Source: Thalassia testudinum (taxonomy: Eukaryota > Streptophyta > Magnoliopsida > Alismatales > Hydrocharitaceae). From it: 64,000 nucleotides of DNA. How positions within the stretch are numbered: position 1 is the first letter of the stretch; every line of letters begins with the position of its first letter. The stretch covers positions 40,623,001-40,687,000 of the forward strand of contig JAZHRO010000003.1 of assembly GCA_037157565.1 (NCBI GenBank), written 5' to 3'. The translations under genes were made by a program, and so were the position numbers. Under the pieces are notes generated by a model, which saw only the letters and a program-made list of their open reading frames with translations, searched no databases and was not told the DNA's origin. Below, piece by piece: positions 46,631 to 57,055 of the stretch.

Positions 46631-47787
46631 GGCGACGCTCTTTGATTTTTTTTTTCACGTTTTACAACTTACAAATCATTTACCTCACTTCTCTCCTTTC
46701 TTATTGTGATTGCAGGTACTCTTTTGAGTCCAGCAAAAGCAGTAGATTGGAGCAAAGTGTTGTTAAAGGTTCTATAAGTTTTCCCCCACTTCCCACCCAT
46801 TATCTTTCATTTCACCATGTAATAACACAAACATCAATCAACCTAGGTGTTCTTATAAACTCTAAGGTTAGTCTTCTTTGTTTATTTGACACCCACACCC
46901 ACCTCAACCTCCACATTTAAAAAGAAAAAAAAAATTCTCACAGAGGTACATAGCTTCATCTGATTTTCAAACTCAATCGGTAAACCGATCTTTGGAGCCA
47001 GTACACACATCCAAACACATAATTGAGCAGAAATCAGATTAGGTAATCACTTGTGTGCCTAATTATGTGGTGCAGTAGGCCAATTGTTTGAGTTGATTGG
47101 GCCGCACCACTTCAATTAAAATCAACTCATCAAGTACCTGCCGATTAGGTTCAACTTTTAGGGATTTACTAGGCACTCCACATTCTTTTAAGTTTTAAAG
47201 GAAAATATCTTCACCTGTACGTTCAAAACCTGGTGTGCCAACAAAACTTGTTTGAAAATGCCTAAAGTTGAATCCTAAAAGCTACTAAGCAAGATTTGAA
47301 CCCTAAAATTCACCGCATCAAAAGTAATTTTGCTTGAAAACCACTGGTTGCGCATGCACACACACATCAATCAATCATTAAGGACACAACTCAGATAATG
47401 GGCCCATCACATTCCAAATCACATTCAAACCTAGCCCTAAATAAAACAGAGTAGACGTTGGCCTTAAGGATTCAATTCTCTCTTCAAAGCCCAAAACGAG
47501 ATTATTTTCGATTAGTCTGTTTCTACTGTTCAATCTAATGTCTAGCTAGGGGAGCAGAATCAAACGTTTGTGGCTGGGGGTACACTAGGAACCGGAGCTA
47601 CAAGTCGAAGGAAGAACCTTCTCCCCTGTTCCTCCCTCTAACTGGTTGGATTGAACAGACAGAAGTAGATCAAATCGTTCCTTTATCTTAATACAGGTTG
47701 TGGGAGTCTGTAGGTCATTAGGCTAGCTCACTTAAGGACAGGTTTGATTGCTTGTTTTGCAGGGCACCTTTCTTCCTCCCATTTATC
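46631..47787 (+). other. Leader of element D
   Basis: About 1.15 kb with no reading frame of interest. Position and length match the leaders of E and F. Confidence 0.65.
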
Positions 47788-49592
47788 ATGAATCCTTCCA
47801 CATATTATATGCATTCCTACTATTTCCCTCCTATTTTGAATTATCCTCAACATGATGATTATCCCGATTCGTACTATAATCAACCATCAGTTAGTTGGGA
47901 TAACTCGGATTGGGGATATAGTTTCGTACCTCCGTGTTTAGGGTGTAACTCTGAACACTATGATTGTGATTTCTATCATTCTTGGAGCGACATCGATTAT
48001 AGATCATCAACCTTTCATGGACAACCTAATATGATCTACAATCAAGAAGGATACACTGATCCTTACGCATCCTCTGATTACACTGCCTTTAGGTCATCAC
48101 CACCTTTTGAACAATCCAAAATGACCTATTATCAGGAAGGGTATAACGAATCTCAATTCATTAACTCCTCTGCATTGACCCCAAACCCGCCCAACCCTAA
48201 ACCAACTCATTTGGTTTAGGGTAACCAGGTTCAAGAGAAGGTTCTGGCTAACTTGAGGAATATCATACAATCTTTAGAAGTTTAGCCAATACCTTGCATT
48301 GAAAGATTGGAGCCCCTGATTCAGATGATTGATGATTTGAATATGTATTTGTTGGATTGGCTCTAAAATGTTAAGGATAAGAACCTGAGTGAGTTTCTAC
48401 TTGGGAAGTTAGCGAAATTGAGGATGAGATTTGTGGTTGCTTTAGTTCAATCGTGGGATGATTCCCCAGATGAACCCCCTTCAAGCGAGCTAATGTCAAA
48501 ACCCGTTCAGCCACCTGTTGGGGGGACACGTGTTACGAGGCTGACCAGATTAAATTAGAGCAACCAATTAAGGATGATTTGATTTCTTCACCTGAGATCT
48601 CTGAGCCAGGGTACGAGGAAACGTATGTCTCCATGGATCAGAAAGTGACAGATGATTTTGGGACATACATTAATATGGATCTCGATTTCTTTGATTCTAA
48701 TGGTGAAGAGTTGATTTGCGAAGTCTCACGCGAGTTTACAGAATATGATTTCTGTGAGACGATTGGGCTTGAGGAATCTAATAGATCATTTGATAGCCCA
48801 ATAACTAAGGAAATTGAACTTATTAGGGCTTACACTACGGATCCAGAATTGCATTTTCTGTAGGATTCAATCAAATGCCCTAATTGTCAGTTACACCTCA
48901 TTGAGCTTATCGATGATTTTATTTTTGAGATAACTAGACCTAAGTCAATTCTGATTCAACTACATCTTTTAGACTTGGAAATTTCAGACGGGGTGATTAA
49001 TATGCAAGAGGTCCCGACATTTAACATTCTGATTGAGGAGGATAGTTGGGAAGGTCTAATTTGGGAAGCAAACTTTGGAGGAAATAGAAGACTAAGTCTA
49101 AGGGTTCCAATTCATCTGAAATCATCAAACCAAGACCCTTACGATATCTGTTCTGAGGATGTCCAACCCAAGCACACATTCATTGATTATCCTTTGGAGC
49201 TTGAATTCTCTGTAACCCAACTTTCGGGTCTTGGGTTGCATCCTCATAAATCACAGGCCTGACCCCGCTTGCATATTGATTTTAGGTTTTGGGTAATTTT
49301 TATCCAGAACCTTAGATATTCTCGATTATGGGGTACGGGTCTGCACCACAATCTGGTCCACATCTGTGGACATCTGTTGGCAGGCCTGAGGTTTTATCTT
49401 TTTATTCTGATTCTGACCTGCAGTTGTGAATTCTCTATTTCTCTTCTTTGTATAGTGTGCCTAGCTAAAGGCACTAAATTCAGCACGTATACAGTTCTTT
49501 TTAGTTTTTATCTCAGAGTGGACCCGACATTCACACAATTTAGGTGCTTTCTACTCTATTCCACTATGTTTTATGTCTTTTTAATACAATGA
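47788..49592 (+). pseudogene. Unknown ORF of element D
   Basis: Starts at ATG 47788 (MNPSTYYMHSYYFPPILNY) and is rich in Tyr, Asp, Pro and Ser like the N-termini in E and F. It contains a repeated word (MIYNQEGYTDP and MTYYQEGYNES). A frameshift lies between about 48220 and 48579. The later part is acidic (MISSPEISEPGYEET ... ELEFSVTQL) and ends with WGTGLHHNLVHICGHLLAG, similar to LHHQLVNIRGYLFS in E and IHHQLANILG in F. Stops at 48217, 48861 and 49260. No known domain. Length and place are the same as in E and F, so I treat it as a distant relative, less certain than the E-F pair. Confidence 0.55.
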
Positions 49593-49623
49593 GGACATTG
49601 CATTAGATAGGCATGGGGGGGTG
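49588..49623 (+). other. Internal polypurine tract of D
   Basis: AATGAGGACATTGCATTAGA followed by TAGGCATGGGGGGGTG, directly after the unknown ORF and 1.2 kb before the 3' LTR. Nearly the same block as in F. Confidence 0.65.
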
Positions 49624-50813
49624 GATATTCATCTCTGAATTTATTCGTCAGGTCCATAGATTTGTTTTATTTTCTTTTATTTATAAAAAAAAATTGTGGA
49701 ATTTGGAAAGAGAACTTGGGTTTAAGAAAATTTTCAATATTTGGAAATACTACATTAGGATTTGAACACAAAGACCCTTCAAGTCTTCAGACTTAATCAG
49801 CCTATGTATCCATTAAAATGTGGATTTGTTTTTCGAGTCCTCGCCATCTTAATTCAATCGTAATTAGAGTAAATAAATTTAGGTGATAAGTACATGACTT
49901 ATTAACCCACCCTCTTATTTGAGGGAACTTTAAGCCTAAAGCATCTACACACTATCTTGTCACTGACTCGTTAATCGATAGTTCTAATGGAAATTGGGTA
50001 GCTAATGAACATTTTAGGGTGATATGGCTGGCAAGTTATCATGTGTAACAACCCATAGGTAGCTTGTCCGGAGTCCAGTCACAAGACCTTTCTCTTTTTT
50101 GCTGCCTTTAGGTAAATCTTAGACCAGGGAAGCCACCTACTTAGAAAAAGATAGTCAAAAAGAAAAGAAAAGAAAAAAAAAGAAAATGAGAAAAGAAAAA
50201 AAGAAATAAGCCACAATTTGCCGCATGAGCATGGTTGGCAAGTTGTCGGTGGTAATAGCTCATCGATCGGTTATCCAGAACCCAGCTCAATAAACGCACT
50301 GAAAATTCCCAAAACACTTAGTAAGAGGAGAAGTAGAATAAACTGGGGAGATATACATTGAATTCACCCTTGTGTTGACCCCGTAAAAAAAAAAAGTAGG
50401 GAGAAAGCTACCAGTTGTAAAGAAACACCTTTAGGTAGAATTTTCTTTTTAAGGTCGCCTAGAGGCGTAGAAATCCGAAGATCATTTTTACTACCGGTCA
50501 ACGAGTCTATCACATTCACAATATGATGCTTAGAACTTAGGGTTCTCATCAAATCTTGTGTGAGTTGAATGGTCGTAGAAAGCCACTCCTAAACCCTAAA
50601 ACTCGAAAATCCAAAAAAATTAGAAAAGAAGAAAAATTGAAAAAGAAATTTTCTTTGAATAAGGTGAGCGCTTGCGGTAGTCTACATTGTGGCAGATACC
50701 TGGGCACTGTTGTGTCTTTGAAAGTTCAGATTCGAAGTAAATATTTTCTTAATGATTGAAAATAACTCATGCCCACATAATCCAACCTAATTCTTTTATA
50801 AATAACAAATAGT
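49624..50813 (+). other. 3' untranslated region of element D
   Basis: No reading frame of interest. A unit of about 58 bases occurs twice (50021-50078 and 50230-50287), sharing TGGCAAGTT, CCCAT/CTCAT and TCCGGAGTCCAG/TCCAGAACCCAG. A long A/G tract lies at 50150-50212. It differs from the 3' regions of A/E and G/F. Confidence 0.7.
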
Positions 50814-50850
50814 TTTTGCTAGGGACTAGCAAAAGATAGGCATGGGGGTA
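50814..50850 (+). other. Pre-PPT hairpin and 3' polypurine tract of D
   Basis: TTTTGCTAG-GGA-CTAGCAAAA, a perfect 9-bp stem (50814-50834), then GATAGGCATGGGGGTA and the LTR start at 50851. The longest of the six hairpins. Confidence 0.9.
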
Positions 50851-52039
50851 TGATGTAAACATGCTTACATTGCATAAGATGTCTATTTATGCATGTTCTT
50901 AAGCATAGAATTGCATTGCGTACTATAAATATTGCATAACATGTATCATCTTGCATTTAGATTAGTTTGAATAAAATTGAGGTTAATTGTCTCCTTTTCT
51001 GTTCAGGGACAGGGCAGAATTTTATCAGGGCTTTGGATTGAAGCTCCAACCGTACTGATACGATCAGGACGACGATTGGAGTCCAACAACTCTAAGATCG
51101 CCCTAATTAGACATTTGTGGCATCAAATAGAGACCGGGGAACCCTAGAAGATCAAGGGCCAAGATGGTGTGAATTCGCACTTCAAATGACAAATCTGACC
51201 ACACAAATGGATTCAGATTGACGATCGTAGCCTAACGGTGCAAAAATCAACTAAATCCGACAATCGTGGCACCATCTACATCATCAAGAAGATGGATGAC
51301 CAGGATGGCGCCACGTGGTGTCATCTCGGATGCCCAAATCGGCCCAGCTGAGTTTAGAGCCGACCACATCCTTCTACCACGTGTTGAATCGTGGCCGTTG
51401 GATCGCCATCCAATGGCCATGGGTAGTCGCTCCTCAACACAACTGTGCACCCTTTTCTCCTCTACAGCATAGTGGGTGAAAGTGCTTGCCTGAAGTGGAG
51501 GCGGGGGATCAAATTGCAGGAGGTAGGCGAGCGGGCAGGAGCGAGTAGGTGTAAGGTGCATTGTACGAGGATCAAGCAGCTGCGAGTGCTCGATAGCGCC
51601 TACGTGCTATTGCACGTGCATGCCTTACGAGAGATCGGACGCGGGCGTTGCACGTAGAGGAGGTGCTGCGAGGGGCGAGTTAAGCCATCCGATCTCACGA
51701 TTGGACGGCTAGGATTAGCTGAATGTGGGAAGGCGTTGAGCATGCAGAAGATGGGCGGGCAGCCCACTGCACCCACGATGGGGCTTTAGCGACGTTTTTA
51801 TCCATCACTAAAGACCCCATATTTAATGTTTTGAGATTTAAAAGACCAATTTGCCCTCATTCCTTGCAACTATAAAAGGAGGCCTCCTCCATATGAAATC
51901 TTCATCCCTTCCTTCTCTTCTCTCCCTCTCCATAGCTCAAGAGAAGCTTGTCCCACACTCGGGATGCTTCTTGCGAGATAAATTCAAATTTTTGTCCCCC
52001 TTTCGAAAGCGGATCCTGCGACGATGACGACGTGCTACC
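50851..52039 (+). repeat. 3' LTR of element D, first part
   Basis: Matches D1 from its start. The terminal palindrome has one change. A good hairpin lies at 51780-51818. TATAAAAGG at 51871. Interrupted at 52040 by F; resumes at 60158. Confidence 0.92.
51780..51818. repeat. TTTAGCGACG hairpin in LTR D2
   Basis: GGGGCTTTAGCGACG and CCATCACTAAAGACCCC flank a seven-base loop (TTTTTAT); the arms pair with few mismatches. In LTR D1 (45851-45888) the left arm has decayed. It lies 50 bases upstream of the conserved GAGATTTAAAAGACC and 50-60 bases before the TATA box. Confidence 0.7.
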
Positions 52040-53727
52040 TGATTAGCCCATATTTGTGGGCTATTTAAGTATTTAAGTGCCTAGATATTAAGTTAATTCT
52101 AACATTTATTTAGCATGCATTCGGATGTAAATAGATTAATTCATATTTCTGATTTAATTACATAGTTCACTCATTGCATTCATATTTAAATGCATTTATA
52201 ATTAACTTAGAATTACATTCATTTAATTAGTTAACCAATTAAGTGCATTGCATGCATTATTTTAAGTTAACATAAAAGTTGAGGGTTTATATATAAATAA
52301 CCATAATATTTTAATATTATTTTATTCTTCATCTTTCAGCAATGGCTGCATTTCCTCCAGCTGCCGCAATCAAGGCCCCATTCATGGAGGAGCGGGTGTG
52401 TTGGATCTAGTCAGGGCAGCTGACTACAAGAGAGAGGAGGAGACAGCCGAGCTAGATGAGACATCGCCCTACTCCACCACCGTCTACTCCATTCCACCAC
52501 CGTGGTCTCCAAGGCCAAGCTCCACCACACCATGTGCTGGCGAGGTGATAGGTCGCCACGCCGAGCCGGTGGACTCATGCCAACACCGTGAGCGTGTGTC
52601 CTTGGCCATGCTTCCATCACTGTGCCTCACCAGAATCAACATCACCACCTTCATCGCCATCACTAGCAACCACCACCGTAGCCGCCGCAACTCCATGCCC
52701 TGCATTTTCATCTCCTTTGTCAGTTAAAACGTTCCGGAAGTTTCCCGGATGTTTGAAGCTTCGTCCCCACGCACAACAGCAATCGGCCACTCCTCTAGCC
52801 TGCACCATCACTAGTAGCTTCTCCCCGCTCCATCAGACCCACCATCGCCTCCAACCACGCATGTAGCCCGCGCACCCACTTCCAACCCATGCGCACCTCC
52901 GTGCGTGCACCTACACTTCGCCGCAACACCGCCCTTGTGCCCTCCAACTACACTTCCGCCCGCACGCCCTCCAGCCATGCACGTAAACCACGCTGCACTT
53001 CCGCCGCACTCCCTGCACCGCGTCATCGATGCTTGCAGCGTGCGGCCAACAGCATCCAGCAGCAGCAGCTGCGGCCTTCAACTCTTCCTCGTGTGCAGCC
53101 TGTAGCACGCAGCAGCAGCTCCGGCCGAGCTTAACCGCACCCGTGCGCGTCCGCACGGCTTGCACGTTCACCGCGTGAACCACCTTCAGCAGCCACCGGA
53201 ACCCACCTCCACCGTACCTTCGTTCGGCCACCTCGGGGCACCTCGCGCTTCGCCGCGACCGCCATCATGGAGCCCTCGGTCTAGAGATGCTCCTCTGAGC
53301 TTCACACCTCCGGCCATTCCCTCCTCCTCGCGCACGGACAAGGGGAAGGATTTCCCCTGTTTTGCTACGCTAAAGCCTTTATTAATATTTACATTCTGTG
53401 CCATTGTCAACTTTTATTATTATTTGATTAAGCTGCATTGCAAAATATATCCTTTAGTTGTGCAAAATTGCCATTTCAGCATGTTCTCTTGATGTTTTCT
53501 TAATCTGAAGGCAGATTTGGCTTAATTTCTCGACAAAACTAACTGTGAACATATGTTTTTAACCAGTGCAAGTTTAAATATGTCATTGCCTCCTTGTGCA
53601 CACGACTTGCTCTTTTGCGAGTGGTTATTTTAATTGTTGATTAGTCGATTTTTCCACTACATAGAACTACAAACGATGCGTCATTTTATGTAACAAACGA
53701 CTTTAAAAGTAAAGAATCGACTCGTCA
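52040..53727 (+). repeat. 5' LTR of element F
   Basis: 1,688 bp. Starts TGATTAGCCCATATTTGTGG with terminal hairpin TAGCCCA/TGGGCTA. TATATATAAAT at 52288. A GC-rich block (about 52340-53340) has overlapping accidental frames on both strands without homology. U5 motif TTGCCTCCTTGTGCACACGA at 53586. Ends CTCGTCA. Confidence 0.92.
52288..52298 (+). promoter_or_regulatory. TATA box of LTR F1
   Basis: TATATATAAAT only 250 bases into the LTR, kept as TATATAAAT in F2 (58481). U3 is thus short and the transcribed LTR part long, unlike LTR A. Confidence 0.65.
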
Positions 53728-53729
53728 AA

Positions 53730-53747
53730 TGGTACCGTTGCTGGGGA
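53730..53747 (+). other. Primer binding site of element F
   Basis: TGGTACCGTTGCTGGGGA, two bases after the LTR end; a near match to the tRNA-Asp(GUC) complement. GTTGC-TGGGGAA-GCAAC folds across it. Confidence 0.87.
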
Positions 53748-55056
53748 AGCAACAATATTAATTAATTTGCAATTATTCAATTGTTCAAATTGATTTTTAA
53801 TTGAGGCATATTTAACCTATTTTATATGATTTGGTGCGAGGTACACATATTACACAAGAATTGTCACATCAGCCTCAGAAACACCATAGTGGACCTTGTT
53901 TCAACCACTTTGGAGGAGGAATTGAGTTTAGTTTCACATGTATGAGGAAGAGCTTGAACATTGGTGAACTTTGTTATCACCAATTGGGAAGAGGACATCT
54001 GGAGTGATCATTTTCATCTCCGTCAGTTTGTCAAGTAGATAGAAATTAGGTTTTAGAACTTTACTTTTCTTTATTTTCTTGCACTTTCATTTGGTTTGAT
54101 ACCCTTGTTCCGGGGTAAATTTTTAGGGGTTTGTTCCCCGAGTTTTATTTTACGCCTGTGTTGGGTAGTTTTTGGGAGTCTATTCCCTCTTTTCTTTAGA
54201 TCTAGGTTTTCTTTTGTTGGTTGCTTATCTTCTATTTGTTTGTGCACAAGTAGGTAAAAAAAAAATGAGCTACCTACTAGAAGCTGCCTGCCCCTAGGAC
54301 GAACCATTTAGGTCTGTATGAGTAGCCTCTAGATTTATTTCTCTGCATTGCATGCATTCTCGCATTGTTGATTGTTGGAAGCAAGGTACGCATTCTCTTA
54401 CTTTGCATCCTATTCTTGATCACGCATTGCATTTGGACTTAATTCGAAGACCACCTAATCTGTATTCAATAAATCTAACAAGTGGTCACATATTTTCTAG
54501 AAAAAGGACTAATTAAAGGAGGGACATTTTAAAAACCAAGGATTTGATTGTCAAACTTGGCGTGCGATTCAAAATTCAAAATCTTTTGCAGTGTATGCAC
54601 ACTTATTTTGCTTGCACCATGGCACACTTTTAGACACTCCTTAGGTTTGGAAATACTAGGACAAGAGCCCTCCTATCGTTGGATTCTGAAGTGTTTAGAC
54701 TTGAGATCAAAGGTTTTGTAACTCCAAAGAGAGGGATACCTTGTCATGGATTTTTGGGGGTAGTTGAGAAGCACCGCGAAAGCACAGCTTCAAAGGAAGG
54801 CTTAGGCTTACTTGCATCCCTCGATCTTCCATCTTTGGAGTTGCTTTACCATTTGAGATTTAGGGAAAAACACCTAAGCTCCAACTAGGTTTTCTTAGGC
54901 GAGCCATAGGTTGACAATAAGTGCGTAAATTGATTGAACAAATTGTATTGTCACCTACAATCTGACTTAAATCAAAAGCCTAAATTGGGAAAGACCTAAA
55001 AAGTCCTTTTTGAATTGTGTTTTGCTTGGAGAATTCTGATTGAGGTGTGAGTTAGA
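53748..55056 (+). other. Leader of element F
   Basis: 1.3 kb, no convincing reading frame. Confidence 0.65.
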
Positions 55057-56996
55057 ATGGACCACATTGATTTTCATCCTTTCACATCTTGCCCACACCC
55101 TCACCCCACCTCTGCACTCTTTGATCCCATATGACAATATGGTCCATACCTTGATAGACATAATGACAATCATTGGGATCCATTTTACTACAATTATAGG
55201 AGTATTGGCCTGGTTAAGCCCCAAATCAGTGAGTAGAACCTAGGAGCGGGATTTGCTTTGCCCAATATCCCACACACCATAGAAATACCCAACCTACCCT
55301 CCCTGAATAATTATAATGGTTGGACAGACACTCCTGGGTACTATAAGCCTGAGCCTGACTTCTTTCACGATAAAAATGACCTCTACTCCTTGAAGATGGA
55401 AATGTAGAAAATGCAAAATGAAATGATTGAATTGTTAGGAGAATCTTTGAGAGCAGGCCAACAAGAAAGAGTTGAAATTAGCCACCCAATCTACCCCATT
55501 GAGGATGACGTACACCCCTCTACAATAGATGCATCTCCCATGGGAGAGCTACACTTTAAGTTGCAGGGAAATTTTGGGGAGAATAGCTACTTTTCGAGGA
55601 TCGATTTTGAAACCTCCCCATTAGATGACACTTCCTTGAGAGATCTGCACCTTAAGTGGGAGGAAGATACATATGAAAGTAGCTATGCATTGGATGAAGA
55701 AAGGTGGCAACTCGAGGAAGATGATGATAAGGTTGAGTATCTACCTGAATTTTATTGGTGTCAAAAGAAGGGAATGATGGTATCACTGGAAGACCTCAAC
55801 CGAGATGATAGTATTTTCGTGACATTTAATGAAGTGGGTCGAAGTCAAGTTGTTAATCCTACCCTCCCTTCTAATCATGAGATGGAACTCAAGCCCACCC
55901 TTAGGGAACCTAACCCTCAAGAAATTGACCTATCTGAGGAGTCCGATGTTACCAGTATAAACCATTTACCTCAGATTGAGTACCCTAGGAGATCTGCTGA
56001 GATATTAAATGATTCTAGACCTCGGGTATATGATGAATCATATGATGAGTAGAAAGACAAATTATATGAGGAACTTACATTCAAGATTTGGAGTGACACT
56101 ATAGGTGATTATGTCTTATTTGAAGAGTTAGCCCCTGAGGATGTCACAAATTTGACCAAATTAGGTTTCCTTAGCACACCCATTGATGATATTTCTCCTC
56201 ATGATGAAATGATGGAAAATTTGGAAGCAACTTCTAAGATTTATGTGGATTCACATATAGACTCCAGGGAAGATTTCAGTAAAGAACAAAAACCCGGGGA
56301 TGACATTGACAGGATAATCCCCAGATCTGTTGGTTCCAACCTGCCTTCATTTATTTCGAAGTCACCCTATGATTCGCTTATGTCTGAAGGCGAAATTGTG
56401 ACTCCTGATGAAGGGTAGGAAGATACATGTGATGGTGCAAGGAATGCTAGGGATGCAATTGATGATTTGGAAAGAGTGTTAGGGATGGACACTGAGCTGA
56501 TTAAACCCAACCTAGATCTTATGGCCATCCCTCAACCTCAAAACTTGGAAACCCTAGACGATCCTTGCCTTAGAGAATTGCTCACTTTTGTTCTGCCCGG
56601 GGGGCTTAACAAACCAATATTTCCCGTAATGGAGTATCGGGTATGGATTGATGATTTCTTTAGTTAGTCCATTGCCTTGGCGGTTTATCTTTGCACCATT
56701 CCTTCCCCATTCCTTTTGGAGGATCCTTGTCATCCTCCCCCTAGCCCTTTGGAGGTTGTTATACCAGTTTATCCTTTAGAACCTCCTATGGTGACCTGGG
56801 ATAATTTTATTCCCATCTTGGTTGGGTGAGAATTTGCTCTCGGGATTCATCATCAGCTCGCTAACATCCTAGGTTAACTATTTTCTATGCCAGCATTACT
56901 TTGCTCATTTTTAGGGCTATTTCTACAATCCTTGAACCTGATTTGTAGGTTCTTTGGCTACTCGACTGCTAACAAAAGAATGGCAGCCCAGCCCTG
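55057..56996 (+). pseudogene. Unknown ORF of element F (homologous to E)
   Basis: One frame of about 646 codons from ATG 55057 (MDHIDFHPF, as MDH in E), with stops at 55132, 55234, 55405, 56050, 56416, 56665 and a few later; no frameshift needed. Shared blocks with E, in the same order: NLGAGF, TDTPGYYKPEPDF, EFYWCQKKGMMVSLEDLNR, FKIWSDTIGDYVLFEELAP, EYRVWIDD, LEDPCHPP, IHHQLANILG. The protein is acidic. The order and spacing, and survival of similarity at protein level while the leaders and LTRs differ, argue for past coding function. No gag, protease or polymerase motif. It may bind element RNA or partner Gag, but that is a guess. Confidence 0.72.
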
Positions 56997-57019
56997 ACCC
57001 AGGTAATATCCTTCTATGC

Positions 57020-57055
57020 AATGAGGACATTGTAGATTTTAGGCATGGGGCGGTG
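57020..57055 (+). other. Internal polypurine tract of F
   Basis: AATGAGGACATTGTAGATTT followed by TAGGCATGGGGCGGTG, just after the unknown ORF. Confidence 0.65.

Noticed and set aside
47752..48219. Start of the D frame at 47752
   Set aside because: The upstream Met gives a hydrophobic head (MFCRAPFFLPFI) not seen in E or F; ATG 47788 gives the Tyr/Pro-rich start resembling them.
52398..53492. Overlapping frames on both strands of LTR F1 and F2
   Set aside because: Open only because of GC-rich composition; frames differ between the two LTRs and resemble no protein.
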